Assembly: GCF_000425885.1 (NCBI RefSeq)
Contig: NZ_AUEH01000014.1
Coordinates: 1-64,000, forward strand
Length of the DNA stretch: 64,000 bases
From: Schleiferilactobacillus harbinensis DSM 16991
GTDB taxonomy: Bacteria; Bacillota; Bacilli; Lactobacillales; Lactobacillaceae
Direction of reading: 5' to 3'
Of this stretch, positions 43,359 through 53,946 are shown piece by piece; positions within the stretch are counted from its first letter, which is position 1; every line of letters begins with the position of its first letter. The notes beneath the pieces are model-generated. The model was not told the origin of the DNA. It searched no databases and saw nothing but the letters and a program-made list of their open reading frames with translations. The position numbers and the translations under genes are program-made.

Positions 43359-43812
43359 TCAATCGTCCCCATTTCATTTGGACTGTGATTTGATATTGTG
43401 TGCGAGTCGCAATCTCTTGAAAGGTCCAAGTGCAGTTCTCAACCCCATGCGGCCCGATCTTCGGATTGGTCCGATTCACCGTCGCCGTGAGTGTGGCCGG
43501 AATATCGATCCAATCCTTGGCCTTGAGTGGTTCGTCCCGCGGTGGTTTTGGTGTTTCTGTTTCCTGCTTGACGAAAATATACCGGGCCGCCTGCACGGTG
43601 GGGCCTAATTCGATGTGGTAATTTTTCTGCGTGAGACGGGCGCGGTTTTCGTGTTTTTAGTAGGTGGCTTTGAAGCGATCCAGAAAAGCACGAGTAGCGG
43701 TGGTCCGGCCGAGCGTTTGCACGTGGGGGACGGCGAATAAGCCGAGGGCACAGACGCAAGCGACGACGATGAGAGTTTCGGCAAGGGTGAAGGCGAAACT
43801 AACCTTGCTCAT
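43342..43812 (-). pseudogene. comGD: comGD, interrupted by an in-frame stop
   Basis: From ATG 43812 the frame reads MSKVSFAFTLAETLIVVACV, a type IV-like prepilin N-terminus with FTLAE in place of FTLIE. It reaches a TAA at 43657-43659 after 51 codons, ending FLDRFKATY. The same frame then continues without interruption for 104 codons (from KHENRARLTQKNYH to WGRLIETKT) to the stop at 43342, which overlaps comGE normally. Total length and ending fit ComGD, so this is a single nonsense mutation. Read-through or re-initiation cannot be excluded. Confidence 0.82.
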
Positions 43813-44167
43813 TTCCGGAGGAACTGTCTGTCCTCAATAATACTTCTCCGGTCTTTTTATCAAGTTTGAGCTTGTCGTTTGCCTTCTCAGTTTGTTTTGT
43901 GGAAAGATATCCTCCTTTGAGTGCGTCGAAGTTTTCTGGAAATGTACCGTTATTATCAGACGCATAAACAGTGACTTGATTTTGAACCGTGGTCACAAAC
44001 GCCTCATCCGTCTTTTCCGTTACGGACGTTTGCTGCTTAATCAATCCAGGCAGTACCAACAGTAGCAGCGCTGCAATGATAAAAACCACCAAAAGCATTT
44101 CCAAAAGCGTGAAACCCTTCCGTTCCTTCCGCTTCGCCACCCATTGGTTCTTAACAAATGTCATCAT
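43799..44167 (-). CDS. comGC: ComGC, major competence pseudopilin
   Basis: 122 residues. A basic leader precedes the prepilin cleavage and helix motif KGFTLLEMLLVVFIIAALLL, with cleavage expected between Gly and Phe. Its globular part includes VYASDNNGTFPENFDAL. It is the main subunit of the DNA-uptake pilus. GGAGG lies 7 nt before ATG 44167. The frame is intact. It overlaps comGD by 14 nt. Confidence 0.9.
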   Translation of the reverse strand: MMTFVKNQWVAKRKERKGFTLLEMLLVVFIIAALLLLVLPGLIKQQTSVTEKTDEAFVTTVQNQVTVYASDNNGTFPENFDALKGGYLSTKQTEKANDKLKLDKKTGEVLLRTDSSSGNEQG

Positions 44168-44194
44168 GATAATTCCTCCATTTTCTTCGTTTAA

Positions 44195-45201
44195 TTAATT
44201 CAAAATCTGCATCTGCCCATAAATCGGCAGCAGCAACTCGCCATAAATGCACAGCACCGACAACGCCACCAGCAAAAAGCAGGCTGGTTGAATCCGCGTA
44301 ATCAACTTATCAATGCGGGTCAGCATCTGCTCATAGTATTGGTCGGCCAAAACCTCTAGCTCCCCGCTAGTTCTTGGGCACTGCTGCCCTGGGCCAGGAG
44401 GCTGGCGACTTCGCTGGGAAAATAAACCAGGCGGTCGACAATGATCACAAAGCCCGTACCGGTACGAAACTCCGTCTCCATATCTTTGAGCAGCGCAGCA
44501 ACCAGCGAGCCCTCACCGAAGGCACTCTGCAGCGCAATGATTTCCTTCATCGTCCAACCGTTGCCCAGCAGCATACTCAAGTCATAGAGCAGCGTGTGAT
44601 AAATATAGCAGCGCAGTGTGCTGCCGACCACGGGCCAGTGGAAAATGCGGGCAACTCGCTGACCAGTCATCGGCGCGTGCCAGCAACGATAGCCGGACCA
44701 CCCGAGTAGACAGCCAACCAGCACCAGCACCCCGAAACCAGTCGTCAGCCAACGGCTAAACCCGGTCTCCCCGGTCATCCCCAGCGCCGCAAATTGCAGC
44801 CGAATCACCAGGCGGACCAGTAAGAGAATCACGCCTACAAAGCCCAGCAGAAACATGGGGTAGACACAGGCCTTTTGCAGCTTTTGCATCCGTTGGCGCT
44901 GGCCTTGCTGGAAGCGACCCACCCGCATCAAGAAATGGCTCAGCCGGCCATTGGCCTGGGGCATGGCGACCTGATCGCATAACGGCGCCGAGAAGCCCAC
45001 CTGACGCATGCCTGCAGCCAGACTGGAGCCGTCCCGCAGCAAATGACCCAACCGGCGAGCGGCGGTACGCAAGGTCGGCCGGGTGCGGGCGATATAATCG
45101 ATGGCCACCGGCAGGGCCAAACCGTGCTGCAGCATTTTACCTACCTGGACGATGAAGAACGTTTCTTCCTGATACTTGATCTTCGCCGGTCGTTTACGCA
45201 T
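44195..45201 (-). pseudogene. comGB: comGB, frameshifted near the 3' end
   Basis: Polytopic platform protein of the competence pilus (GspF type). The frame from ATG 45201 runs to ...GSSAQELAGS and stops at 44356. Adding one G to the GGGG at 44362-44365 restores ELAGELEVLADQYYEQML, then a typical last membrane helix (RIQPACFLLVALSVLCIYG) and a stop at 44195, 28 nt before comGC. The lost piece is about 55 residues including that helix, so the protein is probably inactive. Earlier helices (YPMFLLGFVGVILLLVRLV) are present. Confidence 0.82.
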
Positions 45202-46153
45202 ATTGAAACTGCACCGCCGTTTCCCGCGAGATTTGCCCGTCTCCGTAAAGGGTCCGCAGAGCCTGCTGCCAGGCAATGAAACATTGTTGGGGCTGTTCGA
45301 TCAGTTGACCCAGGGCTGTTTGGGACGCCGTGTCGCACAATAACTGCGGCGGCCCATTCTGCCCTGGCAGCAGGCGCTGATACACTAACCCGGTCAGACT
45401 GTTGCGCAGCACCTCGGCCGGCAGACCCATTTGCAGCATGCGCCCAATAATCCCGCCAGTGGTCCGCGCGTGGATCGTCGTAAAGACCGAATGGCCGCTG
45501 AGAGCGGCTTCGAAGGCCAGTTTTGCAGTGGGCGCGTCCCGGACTTCGCCGATGATCAGCACGTCCGGCCGTTCGCGCAGGGCAGCCTTCAACAACACGG
45601 GATAGGTCATACCCGCCGTATCGTTCACCTGCACTTGTTTGATTCCGGGATGGGCAATTTCCACTGGATCTTCAATTGCCATTACGACTTGCTGCCGGGC
45701 AAGTTGCGCCGCCACCTGGTACATCAAGGTTGTTTTTCCCGAGCCCATCGGCCCGGCAAACGCGATCAAGCCTCGCTGCCGAGCTAAATCACAGAGCAGG
45801 GCAAACTGGTTCGGAAAAAACAAATGCGGTTCTTTGGTCAACGGATAAAGAATCCGCAGCACACTGCTTTCCCGTTCCAGATAATCTCCCACCGTCGCCA
45901 CGCGGACATTGAGCTGTGGGCCGTATCGCCACATCCCTGATTGGGGCCGGCGGGTCTCACTGACATCCAACTGTGTCAAATACTTCAGTGCATTGATTAC
46001 CTGCTGGCCTTCTGCCAACGACAATGCTGCGACCGTCTCCAAACCACTGACCCGCCGCCAGATCACGGCATAGCCGTTGCGGTCCGGTCGTAAATAGATG
46101 TCCGACACGCGAGCCGTAATGGCAGGCGCCATGAGTTGCTTGGTTACATCCAT
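45194..46153 (-). CDS. comGA: ComGA, competence pilus ATPase
   Basis: 319 residues. GspE/PilB-type ATPase: Walker A AFAGPMGSGKTTLMYQVAA, Asp box AIEDPVEI, Walker B VLIIGEVRDAPTAKLAFEAA and the His box VFTTIHARTT. It powers assembly of the DNA-uptake pilus at the cytoplasmic face. ATG 46153 (MDVTKQLMAP) has GGGGGG 9-10 nt upstream; seven further codons are open above it. First gene of the operon and intact, overlapping comGB by 8 nt. Confidence 0.93.
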   Translation of the reverse strand: MDVTKQLMAPAITARVSDIYLRPDRNGYAVIWRRVSGLETVAALSLAEGQQVINALKYLTQLDVSETRRPQSGMWRYGPQLNVRVATVGDYLERESSVLRILYPLTKEPHLFFPNQFALLCDLARQRGLIAFAGPMGSGKTTLMYQVAAQLARQQVVMAIEDPVEIAHPGIKQVQVNDTAGMTYPVLLKAALRERPDVLIIGEVRDAPTAKLAFEAALSGHSVFTTIHARTTGGIIGRMLQMGLPAEVLRNSLTGLVYQRLLPGQNGPPQLLCDTASQTALGQLIEQPQQCFIAWQQALRTLYGDGQISRETAVQFQYA

Positions 46154-46206
46154 TGTGTGTCCACCCCCCTGCACCTATTAAGTACGTGAACCAGCGGAAA
46201 AATGCG

Positions 46207-46243
46207 AAAAAAATCCTCCGAGTAAAAAAATTACTCGAAGGAT
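46207..46243 (-). terminator. Terminator of the MATE transporter gene
   Basis: 13-bp stem (46213-46225 with 46231-46243, one G-T type mismatch), followed by TTTTTT on the minus strand. It insulates comGA from upstream transcription. Confidence 0.85.
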
Positions 46244-46257
46244 CGCATCAGCCCAAT

Positions 46258-47664
46258 TTATGATTGATGATGCTGTTCTAAGGGGTGCTGGCCACGGCCC
46301 AAGGGCAGCGGCGTCTCGGCCACCGGCTGATTGATGGCCAAACTCTTCAGTTTGCGCATCGTCTGCACGTAGGAACTGATCAGCACGATCAACGATCCGA
46401 GCCAGGCCAGCGGATTCGCCGCGGAGGCACCAGCAAATCCAAAAAGATGGACAAGGATCAAGCCGGCAAAGGTCCGCATCACGAGCTCCATCACCCCAGC
46501 AATCGTCGGCACCATGCTTTGGCCCAAGCCCTGCAAGGTATACCGTACGATGAAGAGAATCGCTAAAAGAAAGTACATACTGGCATTAAAATGGAAATAA
46601 ATTTGCGCCATGCTGGTGATATGCGGCTGATGATTACCCACAAACATATTCACCAAGGGACGGCCAAGTAAAATGATACTGGTCCCTAAAACAATGGAGA
46701 CAGTCACCGAAGTGATCAACGCCTTCTTCACACCCTGGCGAATCCGATCATAGTGACGAGCCCCTAAATTCTGAGCGGCAAATGTCGCCATTGTGATGCC
46801 AAAGGACATCGCCGGCATGGTCGCCAGACCATCGATCCGGGCCGCTGCAGTGTACGCCGCCACGGACTGGGACCCCAGCGTATTCAGCATGATCTGGATG
46901 ATCAGGGAACCAATCGAGATGATCGATGCCTGGAAACCCATGGGCAAACCAATACGAATATGCGGAAAAATTTGTTTGGTCAGACCGCGAAAATCCTTAC
47001 GCCGCAAGACAAGGACCGGTACCCGCCGCCAAATATAGAGGCCGCTTAAGACCGCCGATAACCCCTGAGCGGTCAAAGACGCGTACCCCGCCCCGGCGAC
47101 CCCCATGTGGAACCCGAGGATGAACCAAAAATCCAAGCCAATGTTCACGATACAGGCTAGAATCAGGAAAATCAGCGGCGTCCGGGAATCGCCCAGCGCG
47201 CGCAGCATATTGGCAAACAAATTGTAAAATACAGCGATTACAATCCCGCCAAACAGGACTGAGATAAAACTGGCTGCATCGTGAATAATGTCTTCCGGCG
47301 TCTGCATCAGCCGAAGCAGCGGCATCGTGAAAGTCAAACTCAGCGCGGTCAACACAGCGGAGATCACGAGAGAAATCACAATACTGGCCGCAAAGGATTT
47401 CTTCACACCTTGCAAATCCCGTGAACCATAACGCTGCGCCGTAACGATGGCCAACCCGGCCGTGGTGGACTGGGCAAAGCCAATGATCAGCATGAACAAA
47501 CTCCCGGTGGACCCCACAGCCGCCAAAGCTTGCACACCAATTGTCCGGCCCACGATCAGCGTATCGATCACCGTATACATTTGTTGAAAAATATTCCCAA
47601 TCAACAAGGGAATCGTGAACCAGATAATCTGTTTGAGAATTGGTCCCCGGGTCAAATCATGCAT
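46258..47664 (-). CDS. MATE-family efflux transporter
   Basis: 468 residues, twelve membrane helices in two six-helix halves. The first half has the signature PLLIGNIFQQMYTVIDTLIVGR, followed by ALAAVGSTGSLFMLIIGF and GQRYGSRD-like AQRYGSRDLQG. It is a cation-coupled multidrug or metabolite exporter (DinF/NorM superfamily); substrate unknown. ATG 47664 (MHDLTRGP) is the family-typical start. GGGG lies about 11 nt upstream, and the longer frame above has weak support. Confidence 0.9.
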   Translation of the reverse strand: MHDLTRGPILKQIIWFTIPLLIGNIFQQMYTVIDTLIVGRTIGVQALAAVGSTGSLFMLIIGFAQSTTAGLAIVTAQRYGSRDLQGVKKSFAASIVISLVISAVLTALSLTFTMPLLRLMQTPEDIIHDAASFISVLFGGIVIAVFYNLFANMLRALGDSRTPLIFLILACIVNIGLDFWFILGFHMGVAGAGYASLTAQGLSAVLSGLYIWRRVPVLVLRRKDFRGLTKQIFPHIRIGLPMGFQASIISIGSLIIQIMLNTLGSQSVAAYTAAARIDGLATMPAMSFGITMATFAAQNLGARHYDRIRQGVKKALITSVTVSIVLGTSIILLGRPLVNMFVGNHQPHITSMAQIYFHFNASMYFLLAILFIVRYTLQGLGQSMVPTIAGVMELVMRTFAGLILVHLFGFAGASAANPLAWLGSLIVLISSYVQTMRKLKSLAINQPVAETPLPLGRGQHPLEQHHQS

Positions 47665-47736
47665 GCTGCCGTCTACCCCTTTTACGTTATAATTACACAA
47701 TCCTACATCATTGGTCCGGCAGTTTAAAGGGCCTAA

Positions 47737-47767
47737 AGAAAAAAGCAGACCGATATATCAGTCTGCT
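47737..47767 (-). terminator. Terminator of the malE-to-pgmB operon
   Basis: AGCAGAC (47744-47750) pairs with GTCTGCT (47761-47767) around a GATATATC loop, followed by TTTTTT on the minus strand. Confidence 0.88.
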
Positions 47768-47799
47768 CTAAGTAGTCAAGCTGTAAACGTTTCTACAAA

Positions 47800-48471
47800 T
47801 CAGCCGCGCTGACTCGTAAAGGCGGCCTCAATCTTTGCCAAATCCAAGTGGGCGGTATCCGGGAAGAGCAAATCTGCTTTGCCCAGAACCTCCGGTTTGC
47901 CCACACCAACGGCAAACATACCAGCGGCCTCAATACCTTCGATCCCAGCGACAGCATCTTCCAAACCAACCGTATTGGCATACGGGGTATGGATCAAATC
48001 AGCCGCTTTTTCAAAGATCTCTGGATCCGGCTTGCCCTTGGTCAGGGTCGCCGGATCAACAATAGCTGAAAAATATTCGGCCAAACCCAAGCGATCAATG
48101 ATATACGGGGCATTCCGGGACGCCGACGCCAATGACATCGGATAGCCCGCCTTGGTGATTGCCTTTAAGAAGTTGCTGATGCCCGGCAAAATATCTGCTG
48201 GCGTCATCTGTTTGATCAATGACTTATATAAGTCATTCTTCTCAGTGGCATATTCCAGCTTCTCTGTGTCGGTATAAGCATTTTCCTTGCCGCCGAACTT
48301 CAGAATCACGTTCAAGGAATCCATCCGGGAAACACCCTTCAGTCCTTCATTCACTGTGGGATTGATATCAATCCCCAGTTCATCGTGGGCCACTTGTTTC
48401 CAAGCCGCATAATGGTACTTCGCGGTATCCGTAATCACGCCGTCTAAATCAAATACAAACCCTTTAATCAT
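47800..48471 (-). CDS. pgmB: Beta-phosphoglucomutase
   Basis: 223 residues, HAD superfamily. The nucleophile motif FVFDLDGVITDTAKYHYAAW has both Asp residues, and other motifs are ASASRNAP and KPDPEIF with EDAVAGIEG. It converts beta-glucose-1-phosphate, released by maltose phosphorylase, to glucose-6-phosphate. ATG 48471 is chosen over the TTG just upstream. Last gene of the maltose operon, right after malP, the standard pairing. Confidence 0.95.
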   Translation of the reverse strand: MIKGFVFDLDGVITDTAKYHYAAWKQVAHDELGIDINPTVNEGLKGVSRMDSLNVILKFGGKENAYTDTEKLEYATEKNDLYKSLIKQMTPADILPGISNFLKAITKAGYPMSLASASRNAPYIIDRLGLAEYFSAIVDPATLTKGKPDPEIFEKAADLIHTPYANTVGLEDAVAGIEGIEAAGMFAVGVGKPEVLGKADLLFPDTAHLDLAKIEAAFTSQRG

Positions 48472-48518
48472 CAAGTCACGTCCCTTTCTTACTACTGCTT
48501 TCTATCTATTGTACCGCA

Positions 48519-50795
48519 TCACTCATGGACTGTGGCCGATAGTTCGGTGGGCTTGTCATACAACCATACCGTCAGCGGCGCACCCTTCAGCAATTGCAGC
48601 GTGCAGCCAGCGGCATTCACGCTGACCCGAATGATCCGGTCCCGATAATTGATGGCGAAGGCGTACTTCTCCCAATTTTTGGGTAAGAAAGGCTTGAATG
48701 ACAGCTTGTCCGCGTGTTGGCGCATACCGGCGAAACCTTGAACAATAGCCAGCCAGCTGCCGCTCATGGACGTGATATGCAAACCGTCGTCGGTATCGTT
48801 GTTGTAATTGTCCAGATCCAGCCGGGCCGTCCGCTGATACAATTCCACGGCCTTATCCTGCTTGCCCAGTTCCGCGGCCAAAATAGCGTGGATACTCGGC
48901 GACAGAGAAGATTCGTGAACCGTCAGCGGCTCATAGAAATCAAAGTTCCGCTCCTTTTGCTGCATCGTAAATTCATCGTTCAGGAAGTAGATACCCTGCA
49001 ACACATCCGCCTGCTTAATGAACGGACTGCGCAGGATCCGGTCCCAGGACCAGTGCTGATTGATCGGCCGCTGATCCGCTGGAATGCTGCTCGCCGGACG
49101 GACGTCCTTATCCAGGAATGTATCATTCTGGACAAAGATTCCCAGTTTCTCATCTTCCGGATAATACATCCGGTCGATGATATCCTGCCAATGTGCCTTT
49201 TCTTCGTCGCTCACTTGCAGCTTGGCCAATTGAGATGTCTTAGCCTCCGGCAGCATCTTCAGTGTGTAACGCAGTGTCCAGGTGGCCATCGTGTTGGTAT
49301 ACCAATTGTTATTGACGTTGTTCTCGTATTCATTTGGTCCCGTTACGCCATGGATCATGTACTTGCCCTGACGCTTGGAGAAATGCACCCGATCCGCCCA
49401 GAACCGGGCAATCCCAACCAGCACTTCAATGCCGTGGTCATCCACATAACTGTGATCCCCGGTGTACTCTGTGTATTGCGCAATGGCATGGGCAATGGCC
49501 CCGTTACGGTGAATTTCTTCAAAGGTGATTTCCCACTCATTGTGAGATTCGATACCGTTGAAAGTAACCATTGGGAACAACGCGCCCTTGAGCCCCTGCT
49601 GCTGGGCATTGTGATAAGCGCCTGAGAGCTGATTGTACCGATACTCCAGCAGTTGACGCACGACCTTAGGCGGTGTCACCGACAGATACATCGGCACGAT
49701 ATACGCTTCCGTGTCCCAATACGTCGCACCGCCGTACTTTTCACCAGTGAAGCCCTTGGGTCCGATGTTCAACCGGGCATCATCGCCGTAATAGGTCATG
49801 AATAATTGAACCAGGTTGAACCGAATCCCCTGCTGGGCGACATCGTCACCGGCAATGACCACGTCGGCCATGTTCCAGCGCTCTTGCCAAATCTTATTTT
49901 GAGCAGCCAGCAACGCATCGTAACCTTTTTTAACCACTTGCTGCATCAGTTCCTCACCGGCAGCAACTTGCTGGTCGGTGGGCACATCCCGGGAAGTCAC
50001 CACGGTGACATACTTTGTCAGGGTACTGCTCTCCCCTTCGGCTAAATGCCACGCCAAGTCTTCCTGCACGAGCAGACTGCTGTCCTCGGCTGTGCGCGTG
50101 GCTGGGGCCGGACTGGCCAGCACATTGGTCATACTCAGCGTCAGACTGAAACGGGGTACATCGTATGGGTTAGGTTTGGTAATCACCGTCAGATGGCTGG
50201 TCCCGTTGCTGTCCGCATGGCGGTCCAGCTCTTCCCAGAACATTTCTTCATAATTACTGTCTTCATTGTGGACATTGCTGTTCAACTGCGATTCCACGCG
50301 GATATCAGCATTGCCCTGGAGGGTCGTCGCCGTCATGCGAATGACGGCCGCCTGCTTCACGTCGTTGCTCATGAACCGGTCAAAACTCAGCTGGACTTGA
50401 GTGTCCGGCAGATCCACCACGAACTCACGGTGCAGTACCGCGTTGTGCATATCCAGGCTCAAGTAAAAATCGTGATAAGGTGTCTGCGCCAGATCAATCG
50501 GCACGTTGTTGATCGTCAGCGGCATACTGATGAAATCAGGACCATTGATGGCCTTGCCAAAATACTCAGGGTACCCAATTTTCCACCAGCCGACCCGGGT
50601 CTTGTCTGGGAACCAGACCCCGCCGTAATACGTCCCCCGCAGGCTGTCGCCGGAGTAACCCTCCTCGAAGTTACCGCGTAACCCCATGTAGCCATTGCCG
50701 ATGGCGGTCAAGCTTTCCTGAAGCCGCATATCGTCCGTGGCTAACTTGTGGGTACGAATCAGCCAGGGATCGATGTCGAATAATCGTTTAGTCAT
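48519..50795 (-). CDS. malP: Maltose phosphorylase (GH65)
   Basis: 758 residues, normal for the family. It splits maltose with phosphate into glucose and beta-glucose-1-phosphate. The catalytic acid is the Glu in [19 protein letters not shown] (about residue 480). Other family segments are [19 protein letters not shown] near the N-terminus and a C-terminal [17 protein letters not shown] 50795 follows AAGGATG and overlaps the malA stop by 8 nt, so expression is coupled. pgmB follows and uses its product. Confidence 0.95.
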   Translation of the reverse strand: MTKRLFDIDPWLIRTHKLATDDMRLQESLTAIGNGYMGLRGNFEEGYSGDSLRGTYYGGVWFPDKTRVGWWKIGYPEYFGKAINGPDFISMPLTINNVPIDLAQTPYHDFYLSLDMHNAVLHREFVVDLPDTQVQLSFDRFMSNDVKQAAVIRMTATTLQGNADIRVESQLNSNVHNEDSNYEEMFWEELDRHADSNGTSHLTVITKPNPYDVPRFSLTLSMTNVLASPAPATRTAEDSSLLVQEDLAWHLAEGESSTLTKYVTVVTSRDVPTDQQVAAGEELMQQVVKKGYDALLAAQNKIWQERWNMADVVIAGDDVAQQGIRFNLVQLFMTYYGDDARLNIGPKGFTGEKYGGATYWDTEAYIVPMYLSVTPPKVVRQLLEYRYNQLSGAYHNAQQQGLKGALFPMVTFNGIESHNEWEITFEEIHRNGAIAHAIAQYTEYTGDHSYVDDHGIEVLVGIARFWADRVHFSKRQGKYMIHGVTGPNEYENNVNNNWYTNTMATWTLRYTLKMLPEAKTSQLAKLQVSDEEKAHWQDIIDRMYYPEDEKLGIFVQNDTFLDKDVRPASSIPADQRPINQHWSWDRILRSPFIKQADVLQGIYFLNDEFTMQQKERNFDFYEPLTVHESSLSPSIHAILAAELGKQDKAVELYQRTARLDLDNYNNDTDDGLHITSMSGSWLAIVQGFAGMRQHADKLSFKPFLPKNWEKYAFAINYRDRIIRVSVNAAGCTLQLLKGAPLTVWLYDKPTELSATVHE

Positions 50796-51585
50796 ACGTT
50801 TGCATCCTTCCCGTGGCAACATAACCGTCATTCAGACGGGTTTGCCAAAACATAATACTGATCATGATGACCGTCCAGAAAGACAAAATCACCAGTAAAG
50901 AACCGAATTCAAAATGCACAAACCCCACGAGGCAGGCCAACACGGCACCGCCGCCCATGGCGTTCAAAACGAGATTTAAGCTCTCTTTGTATTTTTGGAT
51001 ACTGGTCGTGAGCCAGATGAAGAAGGCAAGGCCGAGCCACAATAGCAAGGCCGTGACAAAGGCGATGCCCCCGAACAAAGTGACAAAGTACATGGTCACC
51101 AAATTCTTATTCTCCGCATACCATTGGCGATTAAAGTACTGTTTCGCCGACTGGAACGGAATACTGGCTCGCCGCGGTACCTGAAAGGCCGCTTTGTCCT
51201 CCAGCAGTGAAAAGCTCTTGGGCTGCACCGTAATACTGACCGGTCGCGATTTTGCCTGGACTTTGCTCAGGTTTTGCCCAACGATAACTTGACTATCCTG
51301 ATAAAGCACGCGTCGAGTCGTCGTTTTATTCGCAAAAGCAGTCGTCAAAGCCTGATCCACAGCCTGCTTCTTGACGGCTTCCGTGGTTTTCGGCAACAAA
51401 ATATCCATATTGACCTGAGTCTGCCGGCCGTAATAGACAGGCACCGGGATGATCATCGGCGCCAGTAGAATGATCCAGGTGAGAATCATTTTCAACCAGC
51501 CGAGATCATGACGGTGAATAAACATCTGCTTGGGCCGAACACTTGTCAGCCAATAATTGAACGGAAATCTGTTGCGCAAATCCAT
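50788..51585 (-). CDS. malA: DUF1189 membrane protein (MalA-like) of the maltose operon
   Basis: 265 residues. One N-terminal helix (about 31-50), a long extracytoplasmic loop (about 52-160), then three further helices. DUF1189 proteins of this kind occur in streptococcal and lactobacillar maltodextrin operons under the name MalA, with unproven function; a regulatory or transporter-accessory role is often suggested. AGGAGG lies 6 nt before the ATG. It lies between malG and malP. Confidence 0.82.
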   Translation of the reverse strand: MDLRNRFPFNYWLTSVRPKQMFIHRHDLGWLKMILTWIILLAPMIIPVPVYYGRQTQVNMDILLPKTTEAVKKQAVDQALTTAFANKTTTRRVLYQDSQVIVGQNLSKVQAKSRPVSITVQPKSFSLLEDKAAFQVPRRASIPFQSAKQYFNRQWYAENKNLVTMYFVTLFGGIAFVTALLLWLGLAFFIWLTTSIQKYKESLNLVLNAMGGGAVLACLVGFVHFEFGSLLVILSFWTVIMISIMFWQTRLNDGYVATGRMQTYD

Positions 51586-51661
51586 GGGAACATCCTCCTC
51601 ATAATCCAGTCTTTACCCTTTGTCTTACCAAAAGGCAGCCTGGATGTGAAGCAGTAATTCG

Positions 51662-52519
51662 TTAGCCTTTGTCCGCCCCTGCAGTGATTCCATTGACGTA
51701 GAACTTCTGCATGATGACAAAGAGGATTGTAATCGGGATCGCGATGATTACACACCCGGCGATAAACTGGGTGAAGTACGTGGTCGATGATCCCTTGGTA
51801 CTGTGGAGCATGTTGTACAGCCCATAGGCAATCGTATATGTCCGAGCATTCCCGGAAGATGACAGAATGATACCGGAGAAGATGAAATCGATCCACGGTC
51901 CGATAAACGCCATCAACGCCGTGTAAACGATCATCGGCCGAGACATCGGTAAGCCAATATGGATAAAGACCTGCCAGCGAGTGGCGCCATCAATGATGGC
52001 TGCTTCATCCATGGACCGGGGGATCGTATCGAAGAACCCCTTGGCGATATAGAACCCAAGACCGGCACCGCCGACATAGACCAAGACCAAGCCGCCCAGA
52101 TTTAACATATTGAAGCTCTTCAAGATATAGTACAGAGCAATCATGGACATGAAGCCCGGGAACATGCCGAGGACCAGAGCAATCTGCAAGAATGGCTTAC
52201 GGAACCGGAAGCGCAGACGAGACAGCGCATAAGCCACAGAAATCGTGACGAATGTGGACAGCACCATGGAGATTACCGCCACGATAAACGTGTTGCGCAT
52301 CCAATCCAGGAATGGAAATTGCTGACTGTTCAAAATACCGATGTAGTTCTGCATGGTGAATTGTTCCGGCCAGAAGGTCGACACAAAGCCGGTGTCGTTA
52401 TACGAGAAACTGGCGAGAATGATCCAAACGATCGGTACGAGCCAAATGATGGCTAAAAAGACCAACAGGAGATACCGGAACGTCAAGGATAGGCGCCGTT
52501 GTAATTTATATGATTTCAT
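51662..52519 (-). CDS. malG: Maltose/maltodextrin ABC transporter permease, MalG type
   Basis: 285 residues, six membrane helices. The EAA coupling loop is AAIIDGATRWQVFIHIGLP (about residue 190), where the transport ATPase docks. With MalF it forms the sugar channel. GGAGGG before the ATG. It follows malF by 5 nt. No gene for the partner ATPase (MalK/MsmK) is present in this operon. Confidence 0.93.
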   Translation of the reverse strand: MKSYKLQRRLSLTFRYLLLVFLAIIWLVPIVWIILASFSYNDTGFVSTFWPEQFTMQNYIGILNSQQFPFLDWMRNTFIVAVISMVLSTFVTISVAYALSRLRFRFRKPFLQIALVLGMFPGFMSMIALYYILKSFNMLNLGGLVLVYVGGAGLGFYIAKGFFDTIPRSMDEAAIIDGATRWQVFIHIGLPMSRPMIVYTALMAFIGPWIDFIFSGIILSSSGNARTYTIAYGLYNMLHSTKGSSTTYFTQFIAGCVIIAIPITILFVIMQKFYVNGITAGADKG

Positions 52520-52524
52520 AGTGA

Positions 52525-53883
52525 TCAGCCCTCCTTAAATGCATTCGTCCGCCGGTAAGCAATCAGCGAGAAGACAGCACTTAAGATGAAGATCAAAATG
52601 CCCAAAACTGCTGATGCATTGTACCGTTGGGTTTGCCCGAAGACCAGGTTGTATAACCAGGTCACCAGCAAGTCCGTATCGCCGGCCCCGACGTAGTTGT
52701 TGTTCATCGGATACCCGCCCGTCAACAGATAGATGACGTTGAAGTTGTTGATATTACCGATAAACTGCTGGATCAAGGATGGCGCCATAACGAACAAAAT
52801 TTGCGGGAACGTGATGGAGCGGAATACCTGAAACGCATTAGCCCCATCAATTCGCGCCGCTTCAATCTGATCCTGCGGCAAGTTCTGAATAATCGCTGTC
52901 GAAACCAGCATCGAGACAGGAATCCCAATCCACATGTTGACCACGATAACGGTAATTCGAGCGACCAGCGGATTGGCCGATGCCCCGATAAAGTTGATGG
53001 GATGAGCGATCAAGCCCCAATTCAGCAAAATGTTGTTCAACGGGCCCTGAGGATCCAAGAACTGGGCCATCAACAGCAAAGAAACAAATTGCGGCACGGC
53101 ATACACAATAACGAAGATCGTGCGCCAAACGCCTTTGAATTTAATCCCCTTAGATTCGATCAGCATCGCCAGCAGCACTCCAAAGAAGAAGGTAGTGGCG
53201 GTGGCACAGATCGCCCAAATCAAGGTCCAGCCTAAGACCGGGAAGAAAGTGCCGGCCAAATCGCCGCTCAACACATTCTTGAATGCGGCAAAGCCAGTCC
53301 AGGAAAATCCGATCGAGTGTTTCGAATCATAGTTGGTGAAGGCCATGGAGATCATGTACAACGTTGGTAAGACCGTGAAGGCCAAGATCCCAATAATTGG
53401 AATCGTCATTAACGTGGTATGCAAACGTGAATCAAACAAGGACTTCAACTGCTCCATGTTCGTTTCAATGTGCTCACCATCACGGTTATCGATGTACAGC
53501 TTCTTCGTTGCCCGTAAATTGGTGACATACAGGAAGATAATTCCCACCAGAAGCAAGACAGCTAATACGCCGAAAAGCAGAATTGTAACTGAATTGTCCG
53601 GCAGTTTAGTAATATAAACGCCTTCCTGCTTGTCGAAAACGACCTGCTTGGTCTTGATCGCCCCAAGATTGCTCAGCATGCTGAGGGCGGAGATCCCTTG
53701 AGAAATCAACCAACCAAAGAATGCAATTTGAATGCCTAAGTAGGCAATCCCGCGGACCCACTGACCATTTTTGAAGCTGCTGATTCCCATGAGGAAAAAC
53801 GAGAGCTTCGATGCCCAGCCGCCTTTGCTCCAGACCTCTCGGTAAGTCGCTTTCGGTGGTTTTCTATCTTTACGCTTAAACAT
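52525..53883 (-). CDS. malF: Maltose/maltodextrin ABC transporter permease, MalF type
   Basis: 452 residues, longer than simple sugar permeases because of a cytoplasmic start and additional N-terminal helices. The first two (about 50-70 and 105-125) precede the six-helix core. The EAA loop is QIEAARIDGANAFQVFRSI. Gram-positive MalF/MalC proteins have this extended N-terminus. AAGGGGAAG precedes the ATG. It lies after a terminator-like hairpin downstream of malE. Confidence 0.93.
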   Translation of the reverse strand: MFKRKDRKPPKATYREVWSKGGWASKLSFFLMGISSFKNGQWVRGIAYLGIQIAFFGWLISQGISALSMLSNLGAIKTKQVVFDKQEGVYITKLPDNSVTILLFGVLAVLLLVGIIFLYVTNLRATKKLYIDNRDGEHIETNMEQLKSLFDSRLHTTLMTIPIIGILAFTVLPTLYMISMAFTNYDSKHSIGFSWTGFAAFKNVLSGDLAGTFFPVLGWTLIWAICATATTFFFGVLLAMLIESKGIKFKGVWRTIFVIVYAVPQFVSLLLMAQFLDPQGPLNNILLNWGLIAHPINFIGASANPLVARITVIVVNMWIGIPVSMLVSTAIIQNLPQDQIEAARIDGANAFQVFRSITFPQILFVMAPSLIQQFIGNINNFNVIYLLTGGYPMNNNYVGAGDTDLLVTWLYNLVFGQTQRYNASAVLGILIFILSAVFSLIAYRRTNAFKEG

Positions 53884-53946
53884 AGGCTTCCCCTTCTTTC
53901 ACCGCTTAGTCCATCATGGCCAATCGGCTTTTTATAACGCTTAAAC

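Noticed and set aside
44356-44370. Programmed -1 frameshift in comGB
   Set aside because: The GGGG run does not form a standard slippery heptamer and I see no downstream stimulatory stem; with comGD and comGF also broken, mutation is the simpler explanation.
46154-46206. Possible ComX/SigH-type box before comGA (GTACTTAATA)
   Set aside because: Only a partial match to the TACGAATA-type competence box, so not reported as a regulatory site.
48714-49625. 303-codon plus-strand frame
   Set aside because: Antisense shadow of malP caused by its codon bias.
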